A DNA stretch of 64,000 nt from Fodinibius sp051746985 (GTDB lineage Bacteria > Bacteroidota > Rhodothermia > Balneolales > Balneolaceae), in NCBI GenBank assembly GCA_051746985.1, contig JBNJFP010000013.1, forward strand, positions 22,377 through 86,376, read 5' to 3'. The notes beneath the pieces are model-generated. The model did not search any database, had not been told where the DNA came from, and saw nothing but the letters and a program-made list of their open reading frames with translations. How positions within the stretch are numbered: the first letter of the stretch is position 1; every line of letters begins with the position of its first letter. Positions 54,807-62,831 of the stretch are shown here, in pieces. Both the position numbers and the translations under genes were made by a program.

Positions 54807-55295
54807 CTACAGCTTTCGGTACATATAGAGGTGATCCCGAAATTCGCCACCAAAATTGAGCCCGTCAGGAATTCGTCCGGCCTCTGAAAAACCAAACTTC
54901 TCAAGCAGGGCGATGCTGGGCTGATTATCTCCAACCAGTATGGCGACCGCAATTCGGTAGCCGAATTGTGTGCAGAATTGTAGTCCATGTTTCATTAACG
55001 CCGAAGCAATGCCTTGGTTATGATGGTCGTAATCAGTATAGTAACTAATCTCTACGACCTCCTTTAGCGCTTGACGATTTTTGCTGTAAGTGGATACTGA
55101 CAGCCAGCCGAGTACGGAATTATCATCCAGATAGACAAAAATAGGGTAGGTGTCTTGGGGGTGATTGGCGAACCATTCTTTGCGTTCGGCCAGTGACACA
55201 GGGGTGGTATGGGCGGTCCGAAACCCATCCGCTACCGCCTGATTATAAATGGCATTTATAGTCGGCAAGTGTTCAGGTCGGGCGGGAGTAATCAT
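54807..55295 (-). CDS. GNAT-family N-acetyltransferase (phosphinothricin acetyltransferase-like)
   Basis: A 162-residue acetyltransferase. It opens with MITPARPEHLPTINAIYNQAV and has VLGWLSVSTYSKNRQALKEVVEISYYTDYDHHNQGIASALMKHGLQF, with the acetyl-CoA-binding HHNQGIASALM motif. The C-terminus is VGDNQPSIALLEKFGFSEAGRI, typical of the Pat/MnaT branch that acetylates small amino acids or amines. The actual substrate cannot be read. It follows fur by 23 bp and may be co-transcribed with it. Its 3' end runs toward repeat copy B. Confidence 0.87.
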   Translation of the reverse strand: MITPARPEHLPTINAIYNQAVADGFRTAHTTPVSLAERKEWFANHPQDTYPIFVYLDDNSVLGWLSVSTYSKNRQALKEVVEISYYTDYDHHNQGIASALMKHGLQFCTQFGYRIAVAILVGDNQPSIALLEKFGFSEAGRIPDGLNFGGEFRDHLYMYRKL

Positions 55296-55318
55296 CCATT
55301 AAAAAAGTAATGATTGTG

Positions 55319-55825
55319 TTAAGTGTTGACCTTTTTCTTTTTCCCGGACTGCGATTGCTGGCGCTCCTCACAGGCTTTTTTATCCTGGCAGGTACCAAAA
55401 AAGTGGAGCGAATGTCCCGAAATGTTGAATTTGTGGATTTTTTCCATCATCGTTTTTATCTCCTGAATACGCGGGTCGCAGAATTCTAACACATTGCCAC
55501 ACTTTTTGCAGATAAGGTGATCGTGTTGCTGGTAAGCATAGGCGCGTTCGTAATAGTATTGGTTTTCACCAAATTGCTGGCGTTGTACCAATCCGCATTC
55601 CACCAGTAAATCGAGTGTGTTATAAACAGTAGCTCGCGAAACGCGTGTGCCGCCTTCTTTCATGTTGAAAAAGATATCATCGGCATCAAAATGGCCGTCG
55701 GCGCGATAAATTTCTTCCAACACCATAAAGCGTTCGGGCGTTTGCCGCTGGTTATGCTCTTTAAGGTAAGAGCTGAAAATTTCTTTAACTAAGTCGATTG
55801 TTTCTTCGCTTGCCGGATGAGCCAT
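55319..55825 (-). CDS. Fur-family transcriptional regulator
   Basis: A 168-residue metal-dependent repressor. The winged-helix part (about 15-90) includes RQTPERFMVLEEIYRADGHFDADDIFFNMKEGGTRVSRATVYNTLDLLVECGLVQRQQFGENQYYYE. The dimerisation/metal domain has HDHLICKKCGNVLEFCDP and a second cysteine pair, CQDKKAC, at the end, together a structural zinc site. Members respond to iron, zinc or peroxide (Fur, Zur, PerR), and the sequence alone does not decide which. The lysine-rich tail (SGKKKKVNT) is an extension. No clear Fur box was found upstream. Confidence 0.92.
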   Translation of the reverse strand: MAHPASEETIDLVKEIFSSYLKEHNQRQTPERFMVLEEIYRADGHFDADDIFFNMKEGGTRVSRATVYNTLDLLVECGLVQRQQFGENQYYYERAYAYQQHDHLICKKCGNVLEFCDPRIQEIKTMMEKIHKFNISGHSLHFFGTCQDKKACEERQQSQSGKKKKVNT

Positions 55826-56012
55826 AAAAGAGGATCAAATTTTTCTTTTAATATAAGGAATTGGACCTGCTAAAAAAATTCATTCACCGGCAACAATCGC
55901 TTTTAAAATGGTATAAAAGGGGAAGTGCTGAATTTTCAATTCATAATGTTATATTCGAGCTGTAGAAAAGAATATGATCAGAGGTTTTTAAATAGCAATT
56001 AACTTATCATTT

Positions 56013-57887
56013 ATGCCCACAGTAGTAGCTTTCGAAACGTTGACCGATCTGTTTTTAAATTTATCCAAGAAGTATAAGGGGACGGATAAAACGGCTTTTG
56101 CACGCAAACCGAAAACGGATGAGCCTTACCAAACGATAAGATGGGACCAGGTTTATGATGATGCGAATGCCTTGGCGGCATATATGATTAAGCATGGCAT
56201 CGAAGCCGGCGACCGGGTAGCTATCCTAAGTGAAAATCGTTACGAGTGGGCAGTTGTAGATTTAGCTATTCAACTTATTGGGGCGGTTAATGTATCGCTA
56301 TACACCTCGCTGCCGCCCAAACAGTGTGAGTATATTCTTAAGAATTCAGAGGCGGAAATGTTTTTTGTTTCGACGGGAATACAGCTTAAAAAAGCGCGCG
56401 AAGTGTTTGATAACTGTCCCGATTTAAATAGGGTGATTGCTTTTGACGAACCGAACATTTCAAGTTATCTGGATGATGCCTATGTTTCCCTTTTCGAGGA
56501 TGCCATGGCCGAGGGGATGAAAGAGCTACCAAAGCAGGAAGAAGAAATTGATCGACGCAGCAAGGCTATTGCCCCCGAAGATTTAGCGACACTGATCTAT
56601 ACATCGGGTACGACCGGCAAGCCCAAGGGAGCTATGCTTACGCATCGTAATATTGTAAGTAATATAAAAGCTGCCCACCAACAAATTGATATCAACGAGC
56701 AAGATCGCTGCTTATCCTTTTTACCGCTTTGCCACTCGTTTGAACGTACAGCCGGATATTATGCAATGATGGCCGGTGGGGCCGAAATTTATTACGCCGA
56801 GAGTGTGGATACGGTGGCTAAAAATATGACGGAAGCGCATCCCACAATTATTATTAGCGTGCCGCGGCTTTTTGAGAAGATTTATAACCTGGTTTCGAAA
56901 AGTGTAGAAGAGGGTAGTGCGGTAAAACAGAAAATTTTTGGTTGGGCTCAGAAAGTGGGTCGTAAATATGCCGATGGTGAACGCGGACTGGTTTCGATGC
57001 AGAAAAAGTTGGCCGATAAGCTGGTTTTTGACAAGCTGAAAGAGCGTACCGGTGGACGTATCCGCTTTTTTGTATCTGGAGGGGCGGCCTTACCGGCTGA
57101 GATTGGACACTTTTTTATGGGCGCTGGCCTTCACATAATTGAAGGGTACGGACTCACCGAAACATCGCCGGTGATGTGCTGCAATACCTATGGAGATGAG
57201 CAGATGGGAACTGTGGGCAAGGTATTGCCCGGCGTTACGGTTGCAATTCAGCGACTTGAAGATAGTAACATTATTGCCGAGCTGAGTGGCGAGGATTATC
57301 CAACCGATCACAGCACTGAGCAGGGTGAGATTTTGTGTAAGGGTCCTAATGTGATGAAGGGCTATTGGAAGAATGATGAGGCAACACGCGAAATGATTGA
57401 TGACGACGGCTACCTGCACACCGGAGATGTGGGTAAATTTGTTGGTGGAAAGCTTCAGATTACCGATCGCATCAAGCATATGATCGTCAATGCCGGTGGA
57501 AAGAATATTTATCCCGGTCCCATTGAAGATCTGTTTAAGACCAGCAAATGGATTGATCAGTTGGTGGTTGTTGGCGAACGGCAGCCGTATATGGCGGCCC
57601 TTATTGTCCCTGATTTTGAGGTGCTTGAAGCCTATGCCAAACAGGAGGGAATTTCATACGATTCCATTGAAGAACTCATTCAAAAGAAAGAGATCCAGAG
57701 TATCTATAACAAAGAGGTTCGGAGTCATTCTCAAGAGTTGGTTTCACACGAAAAGATTCGGGATTTCCGTATCGTACCCAATGAGTTTACAGTTGAAACC
57801 GGAGAACTTACGCCCACGCTTAAGATTAAGCGCCGTATAGTGGAAGATAAATATGGTGATTTAATTGATGATATCTTTTCTGACTAA
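56013..57887 (+). CDS. Long-chain acyl-CoA synthetase (AMP-dependent ligase)
   Basis: A 624-residue adenylate-forming enzyme. The AMP-binding signature is LIYTSGTTGKPKGAMLTHRN. RIRFFVSGGAALPAEIGHFF and EGYGLTETSPVMCCN belong to the central domain. The hinge region is GYLHTGDVGKFVGGKLQITDRIKHMIVNAGGKNIYPGPIE, and a C-terminal lysine lies in LTPTLKIKRRIV. It converts fatty acids to acyl-CoA for beta-oxidation or lipid synthesis, of the FadD15 type. It may act with the acyl-CoA dehydrogenase gene 3 kb downstream, though they are not in one operon. TATATTCG (55950-55957) is a near-match to the -7 box. Confidence 0.93.
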   Translation: MPTVVAFETLTDLFLNLSKKYKGTDKTAFARKPKTDEPYQTIRWDQVYDDANALAAYMIKHGIEAGDRVAILSENRYEWAVVDLAIQLIGAVNVSLYTSLPPKQCEYILKNSEAEMFFVSTGIQLKKAREVFDNCPDLNRVIAFDEPNISSYLDDAYVSLFEDAMAEGMKELPKQEEEIDRRSKAIAPEDLATLIYTSGTTGKPKGAMLTHRNIVSNIKAAHQQIDINEQDRCLSFLPLCHSFERTAGYYAMMAGGAEIYYAESVDTVAKNMTEAHPTIIISVPRLFEKIYNLVSKSVEEGSAVKQKIFGWAQKVGRKYADGERGLVSMQKKLADKLVFDKLKERTGGRIRFFVSGGAALPAEIGHFFMGAGLHIIEGYGLTETSPVMCCNTYGDEQMGTVGKVLPGVTVAIQRLEDSNIIAELSGEDYPTDHSTEQGEILCKGPNVMKGYWKNDEATREMIDDDGYLHTGDVGKFVGGKLQITDRIKHMIVNAGGKNIYPGPIEDLFKTSKWIDQLVVVGERQPYMAALIVPDFEVLEAYAKQEGISYDSIEELIQKKEIQSIYNKEVRSHSQELVSHEKIRDFRIVPNEFTVETGELTPTLKIKRRIVEDKYGDLIDDIFSD

Positions 57888-57899
57888 GGAAGGGTTGGT

Positions 57900-58451
57900 T
57901 CAGTTATAAAACGGGAGATATCGAAGGCATTCTTTAATATTATTAGCAACTTTTAGCAGGCTACGATTGGATTCAGTAATGAATTTATTTGCTACAGATT
58001 CATCTATAAATTCAATCAACTTGTCGTAGTAGCCATCAATATTATAAATGATAACGGGCTTCTGGTGGATGCCAAGCTGAAGCCAGGTGATGGCTTCCAT
58101 CAATTCTTCAAAGGTTCCGAATCCGCCGGGCAGGGCAATAAAGGCATCCGAAAGCTCAGCCATCATCGCTTTACGTTCGTGCATGCTATCAGTGATGTGG
58201 AGGGCGGTGAGATTCTCGTGAGCGACTTCCATATCATATAAATGTTGGGGAATAACACCGTGTACCTGTCCGCCCCGCGATAGCGTGGCATTGGCAATCT
58301 CATTCATCAGCCCCACCGATCCGCCGCCGTACACCAGTCCAATGCCGTTGGAGGCTAGCGCATGTCCCAGCGCTTTTGTTTGGGGGATGAACGAAGAGTT
58401 GTTTCCGGTTTTGGATCCGCAGTACACGCAAACTCTTTTCTTAACACTCAT
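57900..58451 (-). CDS. LOG-family protein (TIGR00730 type; possible cytokinin riboside 5'-monophosphate phosphoribohydrolase)
   Basis: A 183-residue Rossmann-fold protein. It starts KRVCVYCGSKTGNNSSF, has GIGLVYGGGSVGLMNEIANA, and carries the LOG motif PGGFGTFEELMEAITWLQLGIHQKPVIIYN, with the catalytic glutamates of nucleotide 5'-monophosphate phosphoribohydrolases. In bacteria such proteins may process nucleotide monophosphates; cytokinin activation is known mostly from plants and some pathogens. Its ATG overlaps the cysteine desulfurase stop (ATGA, 58448-58451), so the two are translated together. Confidence 0.9.
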   Translation of the reverse strand: MSVKKRVCVYCGSKTGNNSSFIPQTKALGHALASNGIGLVYGGGSVGLMNEIANATLSRGGQVHGVIPQHLYDMEVAHENLTALHITDSMHERKAMMAELSDAFIALPGGFGTFEELMEAITWLQLGIHQKPVIIYNIDGYYDKLIEFIDESVANKFITESNRSLLKVANNIKECLRYLPFYN

Positions 58452-59611
58452 GCCTTTACCGATCCCATCATACGTTCAACGACGATTTCCAGCTTTTCGA
58501 TGAAGTAATCGATTTCTTCTGCAGTATTTTGTTTGCCAAGACTCACTCGGATGCTTGAGTTGGCTGTTTTAGTATCCAATCCAATACCTTCAAGAACATG
58601 TGATGGTTCCATGGCGCCTGAAGTACAGGCCGAACCGTTAGAGACACAAATGCCTTCTACGTCGAGATTGAGCAACAGCATTTCGCCATCGAGTCCGTCA
58701 CCCGTGGGATCAAGGAAAGCAATATTAATGATATGGGGTACACCATTTTCGCGGTCGCCATTAATTTGATAGCGATCGCCGAAAGTCTCATCAAGTCTGT
58801 TGATTAACCGTTTACGTAGCTTGATATAGTGTTTGCGGTGGTCATCCATTTCTTGCTGAGTCAGTTCCATTGCTTTAGCCAAGCCGATAATTCCGGGTAC
58901 GTTTAGCGTACCGCCGCGGCGACGCCGTTCCTGCGAACCGCCGTGCATCCAGGGCAGCCAGGGAGAGGCATGGCGCATATAAAGAACTCCAATGCCTTTG
59001 GGACCGTAAATTTTATGCCCGCTGATGCTCAGAAAATCAAGTCCCAACTCATCGACATCTACCGGAATTTTACCTACGCTTTGCACCGTATCAGAGTGAA
59101 AGGGAATATTATGTTCTTTACAAACCTGGCTAATCTCTTTCAGCGGATTGATCGAGCCAATTTCATTATTAACGTGCATCAGCGAAACCATCGCTGTATT
59201 CTCGTTAATGGCTTCCTCTACTTCCTCTGCGGTGATAATCCCTTTGGAATTGGGTTCCAGGTACACTGGTTTGGCGCCATGACGTTTTAAGGCCTCAGCC
59301 GTATGCAGCACCGCGTGATGTTCAAGGGGAGAGGTGATTACTTCTGTTTTACCCGTAGCATTAACAACGCCCTTGATGGCGCAGTTATCGCTTTCCGTGC
59401 CCCCGCTCGTAAAGATGATTTCGGCCGGTTCGGCACCGATTATTTCCGCAATCATTTCCCTTGCCTCTTCAACGGCCACCTTGGCGTTGTTGCCTAACCC
59501 ATGGGCAGAATTAGCATTTCCATAATGTTCGGTAAAGTAGGGAGTCATTGCTTCAAGCACGCGCTTATCTACAGGGGTAGTAGCAGCGTGATCGAAATAA
59601 ACGGTATCCAT
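58448..59611 (-). CDS. Cysteine desulfurase (NifS/IscS type)
   Basis: A 387-residue PLP enzyme taking sulfur from cysteine for Fe-S clusters or tRNA thiolation. It starts MDTVYFDHAATTPVD. The PLP lysine is Lys200 in SISGHKIYGPKG, and the persulfide cysteine is Cys329 in VSNGSACTSGAMEPSHVL. The active-site loop is long, as in class I (IscS/NifS) enzymes. No iscU or suf gene is adjacent. It is coupled to the downstream LOG gene and diverges from pgk. Confidence 0.95.
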   Translation of the reverse strand: MDTVYFDHAATTPVDKRVLEAMTPYFTEHYGNANSAHGLGNNAKVAVEEAREMIAEIIGAEPAEIIFTSGGTESDNCAIKGVVNATGKTEVITSPLEHHAVLHTAEALKRHGAKPVYLEPNSKGIITAEEVEEAINENTAMVSLMHVNNEIGSINPLKEISQVCKEHNIPFHSDTVQSVGKIPVDVDELGLDFLSISGHKIYGPKGIGVLYMRHASPWLPWMHGGSQERRRRGGTLNVPGIIGLAKAMELTQQEMDDHRKHYIKLRKRLINRLDETFGDRYQINGDRENGVPHIINIAFLDPTGDGLDGEMLLLNLDVEGICVSNGSACTSGAMEPSHVLEGIGLDTKTANSSIRVSLGKQNTAEEIDYFIEKLEIVVERMMGSVKA

Positions 59612-59785
59612 ATCCTCTGATTTGTTTTATGATTTAGCAACCCCAAGATATTTAAAAATGCACAGAAAAACAGGAGCTATCGCCCGGAGATATTGACTCG
59701 GAATAGCGTTTGGACGCTTTTCGATGAACTGGTAAATTCAGTTACGAAATTATCCGTTAATCAGGTAAAAACAGAGATCGATTTT

Positions 59786-60979
59786 ATGAATAAAATGACG
59801 CTTGAAGATGTAGATGTGAAGGGCAAAAAGGTATTAATGCGTGTTGATTTTAATGTCCCTATTGAAAATGGAAACATTGGCGATGACAATCGGATTGTGC
59901 AGGCCCTTCCATCGATTAAATATGTAGTGGAAAATGGAGGTAAACTTATCCTGATGAGTCATCTCGGGCGTCCCGGTGGAGAAGTTGATCCCTCATTAAG
60001 TTTGAAGCCCGTTGCTGATCATCTGCAAACATTAGTCGATACCACCGTACATTTTGCTGAAGATTGTATCGGAGAAAAGGCCAAGACTGTCATCGATCAG
60101 GCCAAAGAGGGCGAAATTGTCCTGCTTGAAAACGTGCGTTTCCATAAAGGTGAAAAAGCCAATGACGAGGAATTTTGTAAGCAGCTGGCTGAGCACGGCG
60201 ATCTGTTTTGTAATGATGCATTTGGGAGTAGCCACCGTGCACATTCCTCGGTAGCTGGTGTTACCCGATTTTTGCAACCTGCTGTATCGGGATATTTATT
60301 GGAAAAAGAGATAAGATATTTGAACGATTCTGTGAATAATCCCGAGCAACCATTTGTGGCCATTTTAGGCGGAGCCAAAGTGTCTGACAAAATTGGGGTG
60401 ATTGAAAATCTGCTGGATAAAGTAGACAGCATTCTGGTTGGTGGCGGTATGACTTATACCTTTTATAAAGCCAAGGGACTGCCGATAGGAGATTCACTGG
60501 TGGAAGATGAAAAGGTTGATTTGGCCAAAGAACTTATGGCGAAAGCTGAGGCCAAGGGCGTCAATGTTGTTCTTCCGGTGGATTCGGTGGCTGCCAAGGA
60601 ATTTAAAAATGATGCTGAACACAAAGTCGTCGATGACGAGGGCATTGAAGATGGCTGGATGGGCGTCGATATTGGTCCGCAGACGTGTCTTTCGTTTGGC
60701 AATATCATCAAAAATGCAAAGACTGTAGTCTGGAATGGTCCGATGGGTGTTTTTGAGATGCCTAACTATGCCGAGGGGACAAATGCGGTTGCCGAAGCAC
60801 TTGCTGAAGCGACCAAATTGGGTGCCACGACTATTATTGGCGGTGGTGATTCTGCTTCAGCTATTAAGCAAGCTGGACTTGAAGACGCCGTATCACATGT
60901 TTCTACCGGTGGTGGTGCCAGTCTGATGTTCCTTGAAGGCAAAGATCTACCGGGCGTTGTGGCACTGACGGATAAGTGA
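59786..60979 (+). CDS. pgk: Phosphoglycerate kinase
   Basis: A 397-residue glycolytic enzyme making ATP from 1,3-bisphosphoglycerate. It contains KVLMRVDFNVPIENG, LILMSHLGRPGG, the hinge and C-terminal nucleotide site PFVAILGGAKVSDKIGVI, and GGGDSASAIKQAGLEDAVSHVSTGGGASLMFLEGK near the end. The frame is open from 59693, but the first 31 residues are unlike the family. ATG 59786, with another ATG at 59795, gives the expected length. A strong terminator follows. Confidence 0.97.
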   Translation: MNKMTLEDVDVKGKKVLMRVDFNVPIENGNIGDDNRIVQALPSIKYVVENGGKLILMSHLGRPGGEVDPSLSLKPVADHLQTLVDTTVHFAEDCIGEKAKTVIDQAKEGEIVLLENVRFHKGEKANDEEFCKQLAEHGDLFCNDAFGSSHRAHSSVAGVTRFLQPAVSGYLLEKEIRYLNDSVNNPEQPFVAILGGAKVSDKIGVIENLLDKVDSILVGGGMTYTFYKAKGLPIGDSLVEDEKVDLAKELMAKAEAKGVNVVLPVDSVAAKEFKNDAEHKVVDDEGIEDGWMGVDIGPQTCLSFGNIIKNAKTVVWNGPMGVFEMPNYAEGTNAVAEALAEATKLGATTIIGGGDSASAIKQAGLEDAVSHVSTGGGASLMFLEGKDLPGVVALTDK

Positions 60980-61065
60980 AAATTTGTAGAAACTGACGAG
61001 TCATCCTAAACCATGTGCTGAGCTTGTCTCAGTATTTCTTTCAGGATCTGACTTTTGATTTTTGT

Positions 61066-61093
61066 GGACGGGATAAAATCCCGTCCTTTTTTT
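61066..61093 (+). terminator. Intrinsic terminator after pgk
   Basis: GGACGGGAT (61066-61074) and ATCCCGTCC (61078-61086) form nine perfect pairs with a 3-nt loop and run straight into seven Ts (61087-61093). A textbook rho-independent terminator. Confidence 0.95.
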
Positions 61094-61145
61094 ATTTATA
61101 CTTTTATATCAACCAGTCCTGAAATTTCAAGTAGAGAGATTTTTC

Positions 61146-62831
61146 ATGTCGCATCCCAAAAACCAAGTGCTTACCGATGATTATAGAACCAGCCAGAATT
61201 TTTATAAGTCGGATATAATTCTCCGCGATTACGTTCGTCGTTATTTTTCTGAGGAAGCCCAGCAATTTCTGGATGGAAAATTAGATCAGTTGGGAGCAGT
61301 CGCGGCAACGAAGATGGATGACCTTTCGCAAAAGGCGGATAAAAACGGGCCGGTGCTTAAGAAGCGTAACAAGTTTGGTAAGGATATTGACGAGGTCGAG
61401 TTTCACCCTGCCTATTGGGATCTGATGGATATTGCCGCCGAATCAGAGATGTTTTATTTGAAATATCATCCTGATAAAAAAGGAGAATTTGAAGAAAATC
61501 GACACCAAATGGGGTTCGCGCTGGGCCAGTTGTATGCGATGAGCGAGTTGGGACAATACTGTCCCCATTGTATGACCGACGGCGCTGCGTTGTTGATCGA
61601 GCAGTTTGGCGACGCAGAAGATAAAAAGCGGTTGTTACCGAAGCTGGGAGCACGATCAGGAGTTGAACTATTCTCCGGAGCCATGTTTCTAACGGAGAAG
61701 TCCGGCGGTTCTGATGTGGGCATAAATTTATGCACAGCTGAGCAGGTGGACGGGAAACACTATCGACTAAATGGCGAAAAATGGTTTTGCAGTAACGTCA
61801 ATGCTGATGTGATTATGGCACTGGCGCGAACGGGTCCGGTAGAAAAAGGCACACGGGGATTGTCGCTTTTCTTAGTCGAAAAAGAGTTGCCCAATGCTGA
61901 GCGGAATCCTATTGAAATTATTCGCCTCAAAGATAAGCTGGGCGTACGATCAATGGCTTCGGCGGAAGTTCGATTTAACGATACTATTGGAAAGCGGCTT
62001 GGTGAAGAAGGAGAGGGATTTAAGGTAATGACAAACATGATTAATATATCCCGGAATTATAATTCGGTAGCGGCTCTGGCGGGATATCGGCGGTCAATTA
62101 TCGAGGCGTGGCAGTATCTGAATCATCGTAAAACCTTTGGAAAACAAGCCGTTGAGCATGCGCTCATCAGGGAGAAGTTTTATGAATTGGGATCAAAATA
62201 TTTAGCGGATTTTCTGTTGGTTTGGCGTGGTTTGCGAGCTATGGATGCCGCTGAAAATGGGGACAAGGACGAACAGCACCTGCTGCGTATGCTCACGCCG
62301 ATGGCTAAATGGTGGTCGGCCGAAAATGGCGTTTACTGCGTTCGCGAATGCATGGAGCTGATGGGCGGAAACGGTTATATCGAGGATTTTGTGATGCCCA
62401 AGCTGCTGCGTGATGTGAATGTATTGCCCATCTGGGAGGGTTCGGGAAATATCATTGTATTGGATATGCTTCGTGCCACGAAGAAATCCCACGGACTGGA
62501 TATTATTTTTGAGAAGATTAAGCAAGCAGCTGGTCAATCATCAGAATACGGGGGAATTTTGGCAGAGAAGCTGACCGAAACGAAAACGGTATGGAAGGAA
62601 ATCCGAAAGCTGGATGATCACGATCGTATGGAGGCTTCGGCGAAGCCATTGTTCAAGCAGTTAATTCGGCTCTATCAGATGGCATTATTAGTCGAGGAAA
62701 ACCAGTCGGTAAATACAGATAGATATGAGATTGCGCTCAATTATCTGGCAGATACTTTTTACAGCACACTTAGTACACGCGGTCCGCTGGATCTCAACCA
62801 GATTGAAACCCTGATTGGCTGGGAGTATTAG
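61146..62831 (+). CDS. Acyl-CoA dehydrogenase family protein
   Basis: A 561-residue flavoprotein of the acyl-CoA dehydrogenase superfamily. The middle domain has FLTEKSGGSDVGINLCTAEQVDGKHYRLNGEKWFCSN and the flavin-contact GVRSMASAEVRFNDTIGKRLGEEGEGFKVM. The C-terminal part has GYRRSIIEAWQYLNHRKTFGKQ and CMELMGGNGYIEDFVMPKLLRDVNVLPIWEGSGNI, with the usual catalytic-region layout. It is about 150 residues longer than short-chain ACADs, with an extended N-terminus (about 1-110) and C-terminal tail, like AidB or very-long-chain types. The exact substrate is unknown. The stop overlaps the convergent DUF2207-like gene by 4 bp. Confidence 0.88.
   Translation: MSHPKNQVLTDDYRTSQNFYKSDIILRDYVRRYFSEEAQQFLDGKLDQLGAVAATKMDDLSQKADKNGPVLKKRNKFGKDIDEVEFHPAYWDLMDIAAESEMFYLKYHPDKKGEFEENRHQMGFALGQLYAMSELGQYCPHCMTDGAALLIEQFGDAEDKKRLLPKLGARSGVELFSGAMFLTEKSGGSDVGINLCTAEQVDGKHYRLNGEKWFCSNVNADVIMALARTGPVEKGTRGLSLFLVEKELPNAERNPIEIIRLKDKLGVRSMASAEVRFNDTIGKRLGEEGEGFKVMTNMINISRNYNSVAALAGYRRSIIEAWQYLNHRKTFGKQAVEHALIREKFYELGSKYLADFLLVWRGLRAMDAAENGDKDEQHLLRMLTPMAKWWSAENGVYCVRECMELMGGNGYIEDFVMPKLLRDVNVLPIWEGSGNIIVLDMLRATKKSHGLDIIFEKIKQAAGQSSEYGGILAEKLTETKTVWKEIRKLDDHDRMEASAKPLFKQLIRLYQMALLVEENQSVNTDRYEIALNYLADTFYSTLSTRGPLDLNQIETLIGWEY

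Noticed and set aside
54761..54988. 75-codon minus-strand frame over the end of the GNAT gene
   Set aside because: Mostly a shifted frame of the acetyltransferase. Its last residues fall in the repeat tail and faintly resemble a frame in copy A, but not enough to call a shared gene remnant.
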